Source: Phosphuga atrata (taxonomy: Eukaryota > Arthropoda > Insecta > Coleoptera > Silphidae). Taken from it: a stretch of 64,000 nucleotides of DNA. Under the pieces are notes generated by a model, which was given only the letters and a program-made list of their open reading frames with translations, searched no databases and was not told the DNA's origin. The stretch lies in NCBI GenBank assembly GCA_944588485.1, contig CALYMW010000255.1:806001-870000 (forward strand), given 5' to 3'. The position numbers were made by a program, and so were the translations under genes. Positions within the stretch are counted from its first letter, which is position 1, and each line of letters begins with the position of its first letter. This document shows, one piece after another, positions 10,515 to 21,413 of the stretch.

Positions 10515-10523
10515 TCAAAGAAT
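10515..10523 (+). repeat. 9-bp target-site duplication, right copy
   Basis: Exact copy of 3004-3012 (TCAAAGAAT). The gypsy reverse transcriptase resumes immediately downstream. Confidence 0.8.
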
Positions 10524-11390
10524 AATGATAATATTCTCCGCGGAATTCAAAATAAAAAATGCCTCGTTTATCTTGACGACATAATAATTTTCTCGACATC
10601 ACTTCAAGAACATTTAGAAAGACTCAGATCCGTATTTGAAATACTTAATAGAAGAACATAATATAAGAACTAATTTCAAAATTCAATTAGATAAATCCGA
10701 TTTTTTATGTAAAGAAGTCACATATCTAGGACACATTGTTACTACCGACGGTGTCAAACCAAATCCACACAAGATAAGGGCTATTAAAAATTACCCCATA
10801 TCTAAAAGCACGAAACACATTAAAGGATTTTTAGGACTACTAGGATATTATAGGAGATTTATAAACAATTTTGCTAAATTAACAAAACCCTTGACGAAAT
10901 GCTTATAGAAATATGCAAAAATTGTACATAATGACGAATTTAAAAATTGCTTTGAGATATGTAAAAACTTATTGGTGAACGAACCAATTTTGTAATATCC
11001 AGACTTTTCAACTTAACAATTCCACAATTCAACTTAACAACAGATGCAAGTAATGTAGCCATAGGAGCTGTATTATCCACAAGGACCAATAGGGAAAGAT
11101 TTACCTGTAGCATACGCATCACGTACCCTTAACGATTCTGAACAAAATTACAGTACAATTGAAAAAGAAATTTTAGCCATAGTTTGGGCAACCAAATATT
11201 TTAGACCGTACCTTTTTGGTAGAAAATTCACTATTGTTACAGATCACAAACCATTACAATGGCTCTTTTTATTGAAAGATCCAAATTCTAAGTTAATAAG
11301 ATGGAGGATTAAATTAGACGAATTCGATTATAACATTGTATATAAAAAAGGAAAATTAAATTTAAATGCTATGCTTTATCTCGAATAGAA
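10524..11390 (+). pseudogene. Gypsy reverse transcriptase C-terminal half and RNase H
   Basis: After the insertion the reading resumes one base out of frame and gives KCLVYLDDIIIFS (catalytic YLDD at 10569-10580), then LDKSDFLCKEVTYLGHIV, IKGFLGLLGYYRRFI and TKPLTK, the connection region. A TAG at 10906 and several frameshifts follow. RNase H is recognisable by LTTDASNVAIGAVLS, NYSTIEKEILAIVWA and TIVTDHKPLQWL, carrying its Asp, Glu and Asp positions. The segment ends near 11390 with a frameshift within the usual NVVADALSR-like ending. Confidence 0.85.
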
Positions 11391-12642
11391 ATTAATGCGA
11401 AAGAATCATATGACATATTAGAATACATGAACGAATTTAATAAAGAATTAGAATTGAACAAATCAAGGAAAACCGAAATAGACAATATCTCAACCCAAGT
11501 ACAGATTGACGAAAATGACTCAGAATTGACTCTTACTGCTACGGAAATTGAAGATTCTGAAGCTACAATTACGGCTCCAGAAGACGAAATTATTGACAAT
11601 GAAACTGTTCATACAAATGCTGAACATCATCCAATAATAGAAATACCGATTACAGAAGACTCAGTTAATTTCGGACTTAACCAAATAACTATTGACCTAG
11701 TTCTACACTCACCAGCAAAACCAAAAATCTTAAGACTATTCCATAACAAACAGCGATTTTTAATTCAATTATCACAAAATCAATTTGAACATGGTATTGT
11801 TAACTTTATTAAAAGTTATATTACCCCGAATGTACAGTACCATTTATATTTTGAAAAACCAGATATATACGAACCTTTTTGTGAAATAGTTAGGAAAAAT
11901 TTCAAATGGCCTCAATTAAAATTTAAAAGATGTAAAATTAATTTAATGGATGTTACTGATAAAGACGACATCGAGAACATAATACAAAATTATCATGAAG
12001 GAAAAAGCAATCACAGAGGTATAGACGAAACGGAAGAACGAATTAAGAAAATTTATTATTGGCCCCCTTTAAGAAATTCAATTCAAACTTATATAAAAAA
12101 CTGTGAACTTTGCCAACAAAGCAAATATGAAAGAAACCCGGTGAATATTAAATTAAATATTACCCCAACAGCATTGAAATAATTCACTTAGATACGTTTA
12201 CATTAGAAGAAACAAAATTTTTAACTATAATCGATACATTCTCAAAATATGCTCAAGCATATAAAATCACAAATTTAGCTGCAACTCAAATAGTAGATAA
12301 TTTGATTCAATTTTTCTCACATCACGGAATACCGAAGTAAATCATTACTGATAATGGCACAGAATTCAAAAATACAGTCATGAGAGAACTTTTAAGTTTA
12401 CATAAAATAAAAAGTCATTTTTGCTCTCCCAATCACCCCCAATCAAACGGTCCAATAGAAAGACTCCATTCAACATTAAATGAACATATAGGACTACTCA
12501 ATAACCAAGGTTTTAGAGATTCGCCAACTGATAAAAAAATGATTTACGCAATATTAGCATATAACCATTCTATTCATTTCACGACAAAATTAAAACTAAT
12601 TGACCTAGTCAAAGGACATATTGGCGATGACAGCCCTTTTAA
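11391..12642 (+). pseudogene. Gypsy integrase, part before the MITE
   Basis: A 251-codon open piece (11427-12182) carries an acidic, Thr/Glu-rich linker and then the H2C2 zinc-binding domain (HRGIDETEERIKKIYYWPP, then CELCQQSKY). The core follows in another frame with IHLDTFTLEE, FLTIIDTFSKYAQAY, a TAA at 12338, then IITDNGTEFKN and CSPNHPQSNGPIERLHSTL, giving the DDE triad. The frame reads on to SPFN at 12642, where a MITE is inserted in the TTAA. Confidence 0.85.
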
Positions 12643-13193
12643 CCTTCCTATACACGCGTTTTTTTATATGACACAAATACACGCGTCGGTCTGAGACACC
12701 GACTTGTAATAATTTGAATTTAACACTAAATTGTAAATACAAATTCAGTTTCAAATAAATCTATGTGACAACAGATTATATATTTTATTACATGGCTAAA
12801 AAAATAACAATAATAAAATTTAAAAAAATAAAAAAAAGTAAACATATATATTCAAACTAGACAGAATAAATACATAATGCTTATTTATGTGTAAATAGCC
12901 ACAACATTATATAAAACATGAAATAACACACAAATGTGGATATAACGGCGGAAGAAACAGAATATTCACCGTTCACGAAAATATATAAAATTGACACGCG
13001 TAGGTCTGTCAGACCGAGTATCTAAACAAATGCACACGTGTTGTTTATATATTAGTCCCTATGTTACTGCCATAAAAGTACAAAGTTTTGAGAAGGTATC
13101 GGGAGCATGAGCACTCAAGCGTGTCTAGTTTTATCGGAATAAGCAGTCTAAGAACCCTTCGGTCTGTGAGCCCGATACGAGTGTATAGAAATG
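12643..13193. mobile_element. piggyBac-type MITE, 551 bp, TTAA target duplication
   Basis: TTAA occurs at 12639-12642 and 13194-13197. The element begins CCTTCCTATACACGCGT and ends with the inverted match of CATTTCTATACACTCGT (14 of 17 identical). Removing the element and one TTAA restores the gypsy frame exactly (SPFN then IDIDRILINAY). The interior is AT-rich and noncoding, with three short palindromes built on GGTCTG: 12686-12702, 13003-13015 and about 13160-13174, the first two each preceded by ACACGCGT. These may be transposase-binding sites. TTAA specificity points to the piggyBac superfamily. Confidence 0.85.
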
Positions 13194-13524
13194 TTAATAT
13201 AGATATTGATAGAATATTAATTAATGCTTATATTAGTGACCATAAAGAAAAAAATAGATTTTTATATAGTAAAATCAACGAGGACCTTTTACGGAATAAA
13301 TAAAAAGTAATTACAAAACTGAACGAAAAACGCGACTACCCACAAATATTTCAACCCCAATCAAAAGTTTATACCAAGAAAAACTTAAGACAAAAGACAG
13401 CAATTACATTTGGAAATCGCACCGAAATAATTAATACTAATGAAAAATTTAAAACTGTAGCAATACCTACTCATAAGAAAATACATATGGATAATATTAG
13501 ACGACCATTAAAGCAAACTTACGA
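13194..13524 (+). pseudogene. Gypsy integrase C-terminus after the MITE
   Basis: The plus frame continues the gypsy pol protein with ISDHKEKNRFLYSKINEDLL, a stop at 13301-13303, then in the same frame KLNEKRDYPQIFQPQ, KVYTKKNLRQKT and RRPLKQTYDFNN ending at a stop near 13537. The basic C-terminal tail is typical for integrases of this group. Confidence 0.7.
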
Positions 13525-13757
13525 TTTTAACAATTAATTCATTTTTCAGATTGCTCGTTACCTTCGCAATCTCTGACAAACATATATTAACAAGTGTTAA
13601 CAAACAAAATTCAATCTCTGTAGATATAATTTAATGAAACAATCAAGAAATTAGTAGATAACGAACATTTACTCAAATCCAAAATTGTACAAATTGCATT
13701 AATTGTTGATCGCAGTATAAGTAGAGAAAATAGCATATTTAATTTTAATTTAAACTA

Positions 13758-14259
13758 ATGAATATGTACGGGGTTGTTGATTCAATGTTACAAGCTATTG
13801 AAAATTCACTTCCTCATCATTTTTATACTGTACCGGTACTACAAAATAATCGATTCCAAACGATAATACCTAGTACAAAATTTGTTTTGGAGAATAATTT
13901 GTATTTTACATTTGAGAACAATATGTGCAGAAAATTAACTTAGAAATACTACACATGTGAAGACGCAGAAGAAGTAGAAGAAGAAATCCTCATACTAAAA
14001 GGAACATTAACCTAGAAGACGCGAAGTTAGAAGACCTCCAAGAAATTAAAAATCAAATTCTAAAGAACTCATTGTGGTTACCAAACGAAGAAAGAAGTGC
14101 CCTGGATTTTTGGACAATCTTTTTATATATGTATTTTTAATTATAATGTTATTATATTTTACTTTTAAGAAAATCAGACCAAGAATTCCAAGAAAGATGA
14201 TATCGCAACCGGAAAATATGGAAATGCCCAATGTTCGACTTCCTCATTCCACTGCGTAG
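13758..14259 (+). pseudogene. Gypsy env-like segment, broken
   Basis: Downstream of pol, short open pieces separated by stops and frameshifts lie where an envelope gene sits in errantiviruses. The last piece has a hydrophobic stretch FLYMYFLIIMLLYF followed by a basic cluster KKIRPRIPRK, as expected for a membrane anchor and cytoplasmic tail. The preceding piece (13758-13943) has no recognisable motif. The segment is heavily degraded and most of an envelope ectodomain is missing, so the call rests on position and the membrane anchor. Sequence between 13540 and 13757 is noncoding. Confidence 0.5.
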
Positions 14260-14278
14260 TCGAATTTCCGAGAGGAGG

Positions 14279-14397
14279 TGTTATCTACCCACCTAAGCTT
14301 GTGGTCTGCCTACCTACACGGGATCTTGCAACCCCAGCAATAGAGTAAGTTGTTTTCCATATTACACAAAGATACTGTAAACTCAGCATAGATAACA
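14279..14397 (+). repeat. Putative gypsy 3' LTR, short
   Basis: A purine-rich tract GAGAGGAGG immediately precedes TGTTATCT, and the segment ends in AGATAACA, a perfect 8-bp inverted terminal pair beginning TG and ending CA. At 119 bp it is much shorter than usual gypsy LTRs, so it may be internally deleted. No 5' partner exists in the window. Confidence 0.55.
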
Positions 14398-14639
14398 CTG
14401 GTCAACAAAAAAAAATTGTTTGTTTCCTGTGATTTTATTTATGTTTTTATCTCAAATTGACGCGTATTTTTTAAATATGGCAACATTTTTTCTCTAACAG
14501 CTTTTGTTTTTGAGTTATAGATACTATTTTTACTTAGATTTTTGTTTTTTATTGGGCACTAAAATATATTTTGTTATGTTTTACGATATGGTTTCGTCAA
14601 GAAGATGTTGTGTGTTTATCCGAAAACCTGCACTTTACT

Positions 14640-14902
14640 TATAGCAATACTACTTCAGCTAGATATCAACATGAGCATAAAAATCCATTTCGCATATGGA
14701 TCGATTTCCACAAAATCTGGGTGATTTTAGTGAGGAGAAGGGAGAAAGATTTCATCAGGATCTTCGGACAATGGAAGAGCGTCATCAGGGGCGGTGGGGC
14801 TTACATATGATGGCAGACTACTGCTGGGGTTTGCAACGAGATCTACCTAAAGTCGTTCATTCAAGGAAATCTTATAAAAGGTCATTTGCTTGTGTTCAAT
14901 AG
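14640..14902 (+). pseudogene. Remnant of a recurrent unnamed insect repeat protein
   Basis: Two frames read INMSIKIHF then PQNLGDFSEEKGERFHQDL, RTMEERHQGRW, HMMADYCWGLQRDLP and HSRKSYKRSF. I recognise this C-terminal block from multicopy uncharacterised insect proteins; no enzymatic function can be assigned. A frameshift separates the first block from the second at about 14700. Upstream sequence to 14398 shows no clear continuation. It is probably a fragment of a transposon-carried gene. Confidence 0.5.
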
Positions 14903-15222
14903 AAATTTTGTTATGTTTTGTTTTGTTTGAAACATAACGCATTACATTTCTGTATTTTTTTGTCAAAATAATAAAACGGTATATTTCAAAAAGTAAAGCT
15001 GCTAGCAATCTCGCAGTATTTTTTTCATTTTCAGGGCCTTGGAAATACCCAATAACAGAATTAAGAATTAAGAAGTAACAATATATTATAATTAGTCGTC
15101 AAGCTGTTTATACATATCCCATATAATTCGTTAGCCATCAAATTAGTAAAACATAACCATAAGTATACCGTGTACCATTATAAAGTTAAAATAGAAATAA
15201 AGTTATATTTATAACAATATAG
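14903..15222. other. Noncoding AT-rich interval
   Basis: I see no coding frame or repeat structure here apart from AT-richness and a few T runs. Confidence 0.5.
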
Positions 15223-15349
<127 letters not shown>

Positions 15350-15548
15350 AGAGAATGGATCTCGGTACGGCGGAACTGGCGGAAGAGGCGTAACATTCCA
15401 CGACATCCACATTGCGTCTGACTTGAAACAAGCGGCAAAGTGTCTGTTTCTCTAATTGAGGCGGCTGCACAAAAATCTTCTCGAACTCATAAGTCGAGTC
15501 GTATACTTGTGAACTCAAACGAGATCACCACAAAAACCAAAACTCAAC

Positions 15549-17115
15549 TTGGAAAAGACCATTAAAGAATCACTACCCCAGGCACCAGTCGATAGACTGA
15601 ACTCACCTGATCATCGAATTCTGGGGGATCAGGGACACCATGCGGAGAAGAATCGGAGCTTCTCAAGAACTCTTCACACTTTGAAAAATCGACGTAAGAA
15701 TTTTATTGGCACCATTAATGTGAACACCCTCACTAAAACAGGCAAATTAAAACAACTCACTAACGCCCTCGAAAAATTTGACCTCAAAATCACCGCACTT
15801 CAAGAGACACGATTCACGGATGAAGAACACTTTAATACGGAGAATTTCAGGATTTATAAAGGCAAACCTGCCATAAAAGTTAGAGGCAAACTACCACTCC
15901 TGGGAACCGTTTTCGCCATACACAATTCCGTACTCGACTTAGTCATCGATTTCTCTTCTCCCAACGAAAGTATCTTTGCTCTCAATAAAGTCAGCCAATA
16001 AAGCTTACACAATGACAAACGTCCATGCTCCCATAAATCAACAAAATAAATTCGACCCTGAAACTATGGACAATTTCTGGAAAACTCTCGAAGAAACAAC
16101 CAATAAAATATCAAAGTACCATGTAAAGATCTTATTGGGTGATTTTAATGCCCAGTTAGGTAGAGAAAGAAAATTTAGTAATACCACTGGCCCCTATACT
16201 AAGCAAGAACGTACCAATAGGAATGGTGAAAGACTAATTGACTTCTGCAGAAACTTTGGACTTAAAATTATGAGCACACAATTCCAGAAACCTCCACACA
16301 AGTTAACCACTTGGAGATCACCCAATCTTAAACAGGGTGAATACCAAATTGACCATATCGCAATTTCCAAGCAAAATTCAAAAGAAATTTTAAACGTCAG
16401 AGCTCGCAAAGGCGCCTTTGAATCAGACCATCATCTTCTCCAAACAAAGATGATATTCCAACCCCATAGAAAGAAAAAAGGCCCACCCAAAAACATCAAA
16501 CCAGATCCAGAATACCTGAAATTCCACAAAGAAGAAATCATAGTGCTAATTAATCAAGAAACATCAACAAACTGGCAGAAAATAACAAGGAAAATTCAGG
16601 AAGTCATGAAACTAGGACAACCTCCTCGCAAAAGGAAACATCGCTGGTGCAATGCAATTTGCGATCGGGCAGTTGACAACCGAATGATTGCGTGGAAAAA
16701 GTTTAACAGTCACAAAACTGAGGAAAACTGGGAGAACTTTCTTACAACTCAAAAACATGCTTCCAAAACAATTAGGAAAGAAAAACGAGGATATGACAAC
16801 AAACTTAATGAAATCCAACAGGACTTCAAACAAAATAATACTAGAAACTTCTACAATACATTTAAAGAAAAATTTAAAGGGGTATCGGCGCCCAGCTTGT
16901 GCTTCAAAAAACCCGATGGCACGTTGGAAACTAATGCGAAAGAAAACCGTAAATTATTAGCCCAATACTTCAATGTTTCCACAAACCCGGACTCACAAGC
17001 CCCTGACCTAGAAGAAATTCAGGAGATCATCCAAAAGCTCAAAAACAGGAGAAGATGGGAACATTCCCGAATTCTGGAAACTGAACGATCCTACACTTAC
17101 GCAGAAACTTTATAA
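15549..17115 (+). pseudogene. LINE copy 1 endonuclease and linker
   Basis: First frame (15549-16001) contains GTINVNTLTKTGKLKQL and LKITALQETRFTDE, endonuclease motifs with the catalytic Glu. The second frame (to 17115) contains TNVHAPIN, LLGDFNAQLGRE, YQIDHIAISK and FESDHHLL, giving the Asp/Asn and Asp-His active-site motifs. The two frames overlap at 15976-16001, indicating a single frameshift. A lysine-rich linker to the reverse transcriptase follows. The first ATG was taken as a convenience; the true start is not established. Confidence 0.75.
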
Positions 17116-18313
17116 CGTCGTTTCAAACATATGGATGATATAGCAAATACCAGGAGACTGAAAATGTGCTCTAATTCATCCGTTACACAAAAAGGGTGAT
17201 AAAACAGCCATCAATAACTATTGGGGAATCTCCCTGCTCCCGATTGCTTATAAAATCCTCTCCAAGGCACTTTTAAATAGGCTAGAATCCCAGATGGAAC
17301 CACTAATTGTTGAATACCAAGCCGGATTCAGAAAAGGGCGATCATGTGCTGAACAGGTGAGGAGCTTAAAAACAATATTACAAATGATAAAATGTAAACA
17401 TTCAGTAATTACATTCGTCGACTTCAGAAATGCGTATGATTCTGTAGACCGCGAAACACTTTTTATAATCATGAAAGAATTCGGGATAGACAGAAAGACC
17501 CGAAAAATCATTGAACAGACGCTTACAGAAACTATGTCCAAAGTTAAATTCATGGGTGAAATATCGGAGCCCTTTGTCATTAAAACTGGAGTTCGACAGG
17601 GGGATGGATTATCCCCAATGCACTTTAATATTGTTCTAGAAAAGATCATTAGGGAATGGGAACCTCATGTGAAAGGCATTCAAATTGGTATAAGAAAAGA
17701 GAACCGCCTTACAGTCAAGTGCCTCGCTTTTGAGGACGATATTGCCATTATTACTAACACCAGACATGAAGCCATACACGCAGTGGAAAAATTACATGAA
17801 ATTGCGCAAAGAACCGGACTACAAATTTCTTATGAAAAAACCCAATATATGGAAAGACGACCGGCAAATAACTTAGCTTTAATCACACAATACGGTAAGA
17901 TAACACAAGTCCCCCATTTTAAATACCTTGGTGAAATCATACAGTCATCGGGACTGAACCGAATCGCCAATGAACAAAGAATCACCAAAATACAAAAGGC
18001 CTACAAGCTAACGTGGGCTCACTACAACAAGAAGTGCATCTCGTTAGATGCAAATTTAAGGCACTATACAACGGTGATTCTTCCGGAAGCAACTTACTCA
18101 GCCGAAACAATGGTTATCGACGGTCATTCCAAAATTAAGGATATAGAAAAACAGGAAAAAAAAATTCTCAGAAAGATTTATCGGGCAGTTAATGTTAACG
18201 GTATTTGGATGAAGAGACCTCAAAACGAAATCTACCAAAAGATCCACACGATAAGGGACGTATTCAGAAAACGCACAGTTTTATACACACATTTACAGGA
18301 TGGAAAACTCTAG
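17116..18313 (+). pseudogene. LINE copy 1 reverse transcriptase
   Basis: Broken frames at 17160-17290 include LIHPLHKKGDK and LPIAYKILSKALLNRLE; the open frame from 17294 contains YQAGFRKGRSCAEQ, TFVDFRNAYDSVDRE (motif A Asp), KTGVRQGDGLSPMHFNIVLE (motif B) and CLAFEDDIAIIT. Motif C is FEDD where FADD is expected; the two catalytic Asp remain but the Ala is changed to Glu. Downstream are QISYEKTQYM, KYLGEII, AHYNKKCISLDANLRHY and RKIYRAVN. The protein would perform target-primed reverse transcription if intact. Confidence 0.8.
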
Positions 18314-18581
18314 AACCGCGAAGAAATTGCTCAACGTCATAGCACAGAGTAAATGTGGCACTGAGTGGTTGACCGAGGTTCAGAGGGACTTACAACAGGT
18401 TCAGAGGGACTTACAAAATATCGAGGACCGCACTCAGTGCCGGAATAAAATCAAAAATGTTAAGTTTGAGGATAGACCATCACGACAGCCTGGAAGAAAA
18501 TGGACAGCTGAGCGGAAGAAGGAGCATTCTGAGAGGATGAAGAGATTTTGGGCAGAGAAGCGGGAAAACGTCAGAAGATGA
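18300..18581 (+). pseudogene. LINE copy 1 C-terminal basic module
   Basis: Overlaps the end of the reverse transcriptase frame. It includes a direct 8-residue repeat (EVQRDLQQVQRDLQ) and ends in GRKWTAERKKEHSERMKRFW, a Trp-anchored basic helix-like motif also seen in copy 2 (KWTNERRAQHIEMMKQFW) and copy 3 (WTEERKELHRQKMRQYW). The conservation across copies suggests a real nucleic-acid-binding tail. One frameshift separates it from the upstream frame. Confidence 0.65.
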
Positions 18582-18641
18582 AATCATGTACAATCAAGTT
18601 CAATCGCTCTACTAAAGGGGAACAATCGATTAAATAAATAA

Positions 18642-18644
<3 letters not shown>

Positions 18645-18711
<67 letters not shown>
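18645..18711. repeat. (TA)n microsatellite
   Basis: About 65 bp of TA dinucleotide forming the 3' boundary of LINE copy 1. Confidence 0.95.
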
Positions 18712-18713
<2 letters not shown>

Positions 18714-18733
18714 ATTTTGACTAGAGGGACAAG

Positions 18734-21085
18734 TACGGCTTCCAATACCGGAATCCCGGGATCCCGAAAACCGGGATTTTAGTCTATTTTTTCCGGTATT
18801 AGTAAATCGGTATTACAAGAAAAATACCGATATTTCGGTATTTGTATAAAATATCTTATTTATTATTTATATTAGTTATTTCAATGATCAGAACAGAATA
18901 AGAACAAGAATAATAAATTCGAATTTATTCCTCATCAATGCATTGTGAAGTTAGTCACTGAATTTCGTTATAAAAATTTCGTTATTCCTGTTTACGTGCC
19001 TATTAAGTTTTGAATAGACATATGCGATACGCGGCGTATCGTACGCCATGTCTACGTTCACATAAAAAAAGTTCTTCAAAAACGAAAAGGACAACGATGC
19101 ATCTTCGGTTTGGTACTATTTTGAATATGAAACAAATGGTCATCTAGGTGTAAAGAGTGTTCAAGGGAAATGAAATGTTGTGGTGGATCTACTAGTGGAC
19201 TACATACTCATTTAAAGACAATGCATCGAATAAATCTAAGAAAAAGAAGTGAGGTAACTTAGAATACAAACAAAGATCAAGATAAATCAAGTCAGTCTAA
19301 AAAACTTAATTTAATAACAAGTTATTTAAAAAGCAATATAAACGAAAGCCTAGCTAAATTACTATATCGAATGGCAGCTCGAGACGGCTTATCATTTAAT
19401 ATTTTGAAAATTTCTATTGATATTAGAAAAGAATTAATTGCTCGTGGTTTTAAAGATGTACCTAAATCAGCAAGTACAATAAGGAATATTATACTCGAAT
19501 ATAATAAAACTATTCAATTTACCATAAAAGATGAAATAGCTCATCTTAAATCTAAAGACAAACGATTCAGTGTAACATTTGATGAATGATGAGGATTTTT
19601 TTGGAATATTGGACTAGTATGAGCATTTAGAAGTCTGCCAGCAGAAAGGTATTTAATGCTGGTCAGAGAAAAGTTAGAAGAATTTGGTTTGTATATTTGT
19701 AAAGATATAGTCTGCATACCCACTGATTGTGCATCGGTTATGGTTAAATTAGGCAAACTTATTGATGCTGAGCAACAGATCTGCTTGGTGCATGGCATAA
19801 ATTTAGCTATAACCGATATACTTTATAAGTCAAGGTCAGAAGTTCTGAGAATTTCATCGTTTGGTTCTGAATCAAACGATGAAATTGTTGATAACGACAT
19901 GAATGCTGAAGAAGTAGATGATGAGAATAGAGAATATGTTGACGGCGTCGTTATAGAATCTAATATAGTAGATACTACGGCTAGTATTAGTCATGCTACT
20001 ATTTCTCCTCTTGTAACAAAAATAAGAAAGGTAGTCAAAATATTTAGAAATTCACCTACTAAGAATGATAACTTTTTACAGAAATATGTAAATGAAGATT
20101 TTGGTAAAGAAATTGCTTTAAAATTAGACTGTAAAACTAGATGGAATACCATTAGAAACATTTTACCAATTGAGATATTGGGTTCTCAAAAAGCCCTTAT
20201 TGATATAAATTCCGGAATGAATTTTTGTGACAGACTTTAATTTATTATCTGAAATTATCACTACCCTTACTCCTATAAAATTAGCAGTTGATGCATTATG
20301 TCGCCAAGATTCTAATCTTCTTACAGCAGACGAAACAATAAAATTTATGATGGAAGCTCTTTGGAATCAAAATTGTGAAATTGCTAAAGAACTTTATGAC
20401 GCTTTAAAAATTTGTATATTACAAAGACGAAATAATTTATCGCAGGTACTTCAGTACTTACATAGTGGAGAACAAGATAATAGCGATTTAGTTCAAACTT
20501 TATTTACACAGTTAACTAAAGCGACTATGATAAAAATTATAATTCGTTTGATTAAACGACTTTCGCCCGATAACGCAGAAGAACATATTAGATCAGATTC
20601 AGATAAAGACGAAAATTCCGAAGAATCCTTGGAAAGAAATCTGACCAATACATTAAGGACTGTCTCGAACTTTGCTTTTCATGACCATGACAAATTAAAA
20701 CTGCAACTTCAATCAGCAATCCAACAAAAACTTTCAGTTTAACCTAAAATTACAAAAGTGCAAGGGGTAGAACCAATTATAAAAGATGAAATTGCTATTT
20801 TTGGAAAAACAGGAGTAAGAGTGCAATTGCAGCAACAAGTGTAGAATCGGAAAGGGCGTTTTTTTTTGCAGCAAGGCACTTATGTACAAAGATTCGTTTG
20901 TGTAAAAAGGTTTTTTTTTTTAAATTTTTCCTTAGTTTTCTTTTTAATAAATCACCATTATCATTAAGATTTATAAAAATCTGTCGAAAATATTTTTTTC
21001 TGGTATCAATACCGGTATTCCGGTTTTGAAAACAAGTAATACCAAAATACCGGTTTTATTTTGTTCTCCGGTATTGAAAGCCCTA
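18734..21085 (+). mobile_element. hAT-superfamily DNA transposon, 2352 bp, with 8-bp target duplication
   Basis: Both ends read TA(C/G)GGCTT(C/T)CAATACCGG inward, a good terminal inverted repeat, and GGGACAAG is duplicated exactly at 18726-18733 and 21086-21093, the 8-bp size expected of hAT. Subterminal regions are rich in CCGGTATT motifs in both orientations. It is inserted in a (GGACAAGACT)-like minisatellite. The transposase between is frameshifted. Confidence 0.9.
19090..20900 (+). pseudogene. hAT transposase, frameshifted
   Basis: In order: a BED-type zinc finger (CKECSREMKCC, then HTHLKTMH, about 19150-19230); ESLAKLLYRMAARDGLSFN and KSASTIRN (19320-19490); SVTFDE (about 19567-19586, first catalytic region); a frame change, then CIPTDCASVMVKL and CLVHGINLAITDIL (CxxH motif); KLDCKTRWNTI (about 20125-20155); a further frame change at 20226; and the C-terminal dimerisation signature TSVESERAF at about 20836-20865. 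Stops and frameshifts at about 19259, 19587, 20240 and 20740 inactivate it. A complete transposase would be about 600 residues, in line with this span. Confidence 0.85.
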
Positions 21086-21310
21086 GGGACAAGACTAAAC
21101 TAACAAGACTAAGCACTAAGACTAGACAGATAAAACTAGACAGACAAGGCTAGTCAAACAAAACTAGACAGATAAAACTAAACAGAAAAGAAAGACTCGA
21201 CGCGTAAGATAAGAAACAGACAAAGCTAGACAGACAAGAGTGGACACGAAAGACTGGACAGAAAAAACTAGACGGGCAAGACTAGACGGACAAGACTAGA
21301 CAGACAGGTT
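21086..21310. repeat. 10-bp minisatellite, block 1
   Basis: Loose tandem repeats of a roughly 10-bp unit close to ACAAGACTAG/ACAGATAAAA. The hAT element lies within this array: its left target duplication at 18726-18733 is the same motif. Diverged units suggest an old array. Confidence 0.8.
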
Positions 21311-21413
21311 CAATTTATGCTGAAGGATCTATTGTACATTTACAACTGGCGATTTAAAAAATTGTAAAGAACGCTTAGCTGGTATGGAAAAACGAAAATG
21401 TATTATGACCAAT

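Larger units (their letters stand above)
1945..14397 (+). mobile_element. Ty3/gypsy (errantivirus-like) retroelement, 5'-truncated, split by nested insertions
   Basis: Plus-strand pieces occur in the canonical order protease, reverse transcriptase, RNase H, H2C2 zinc finger, integrase, env-like segment and LTR. The left end starts inside the protease, so the 5' LTR, leader and gag are missing. Two insertions interrupt it: a block at 3013-10514 inside the reverse transcriptase and a MITE at 12643-13193 inside the integrase. Both junctions reconnect the protein when the inserts are ignored. Many stops and frameshifts show the copy is dead. Integrase followed by a transmembrane-containing env-like frame suggests the insect errantivirus group; that placement is inference. 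Confidence 0.85.
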
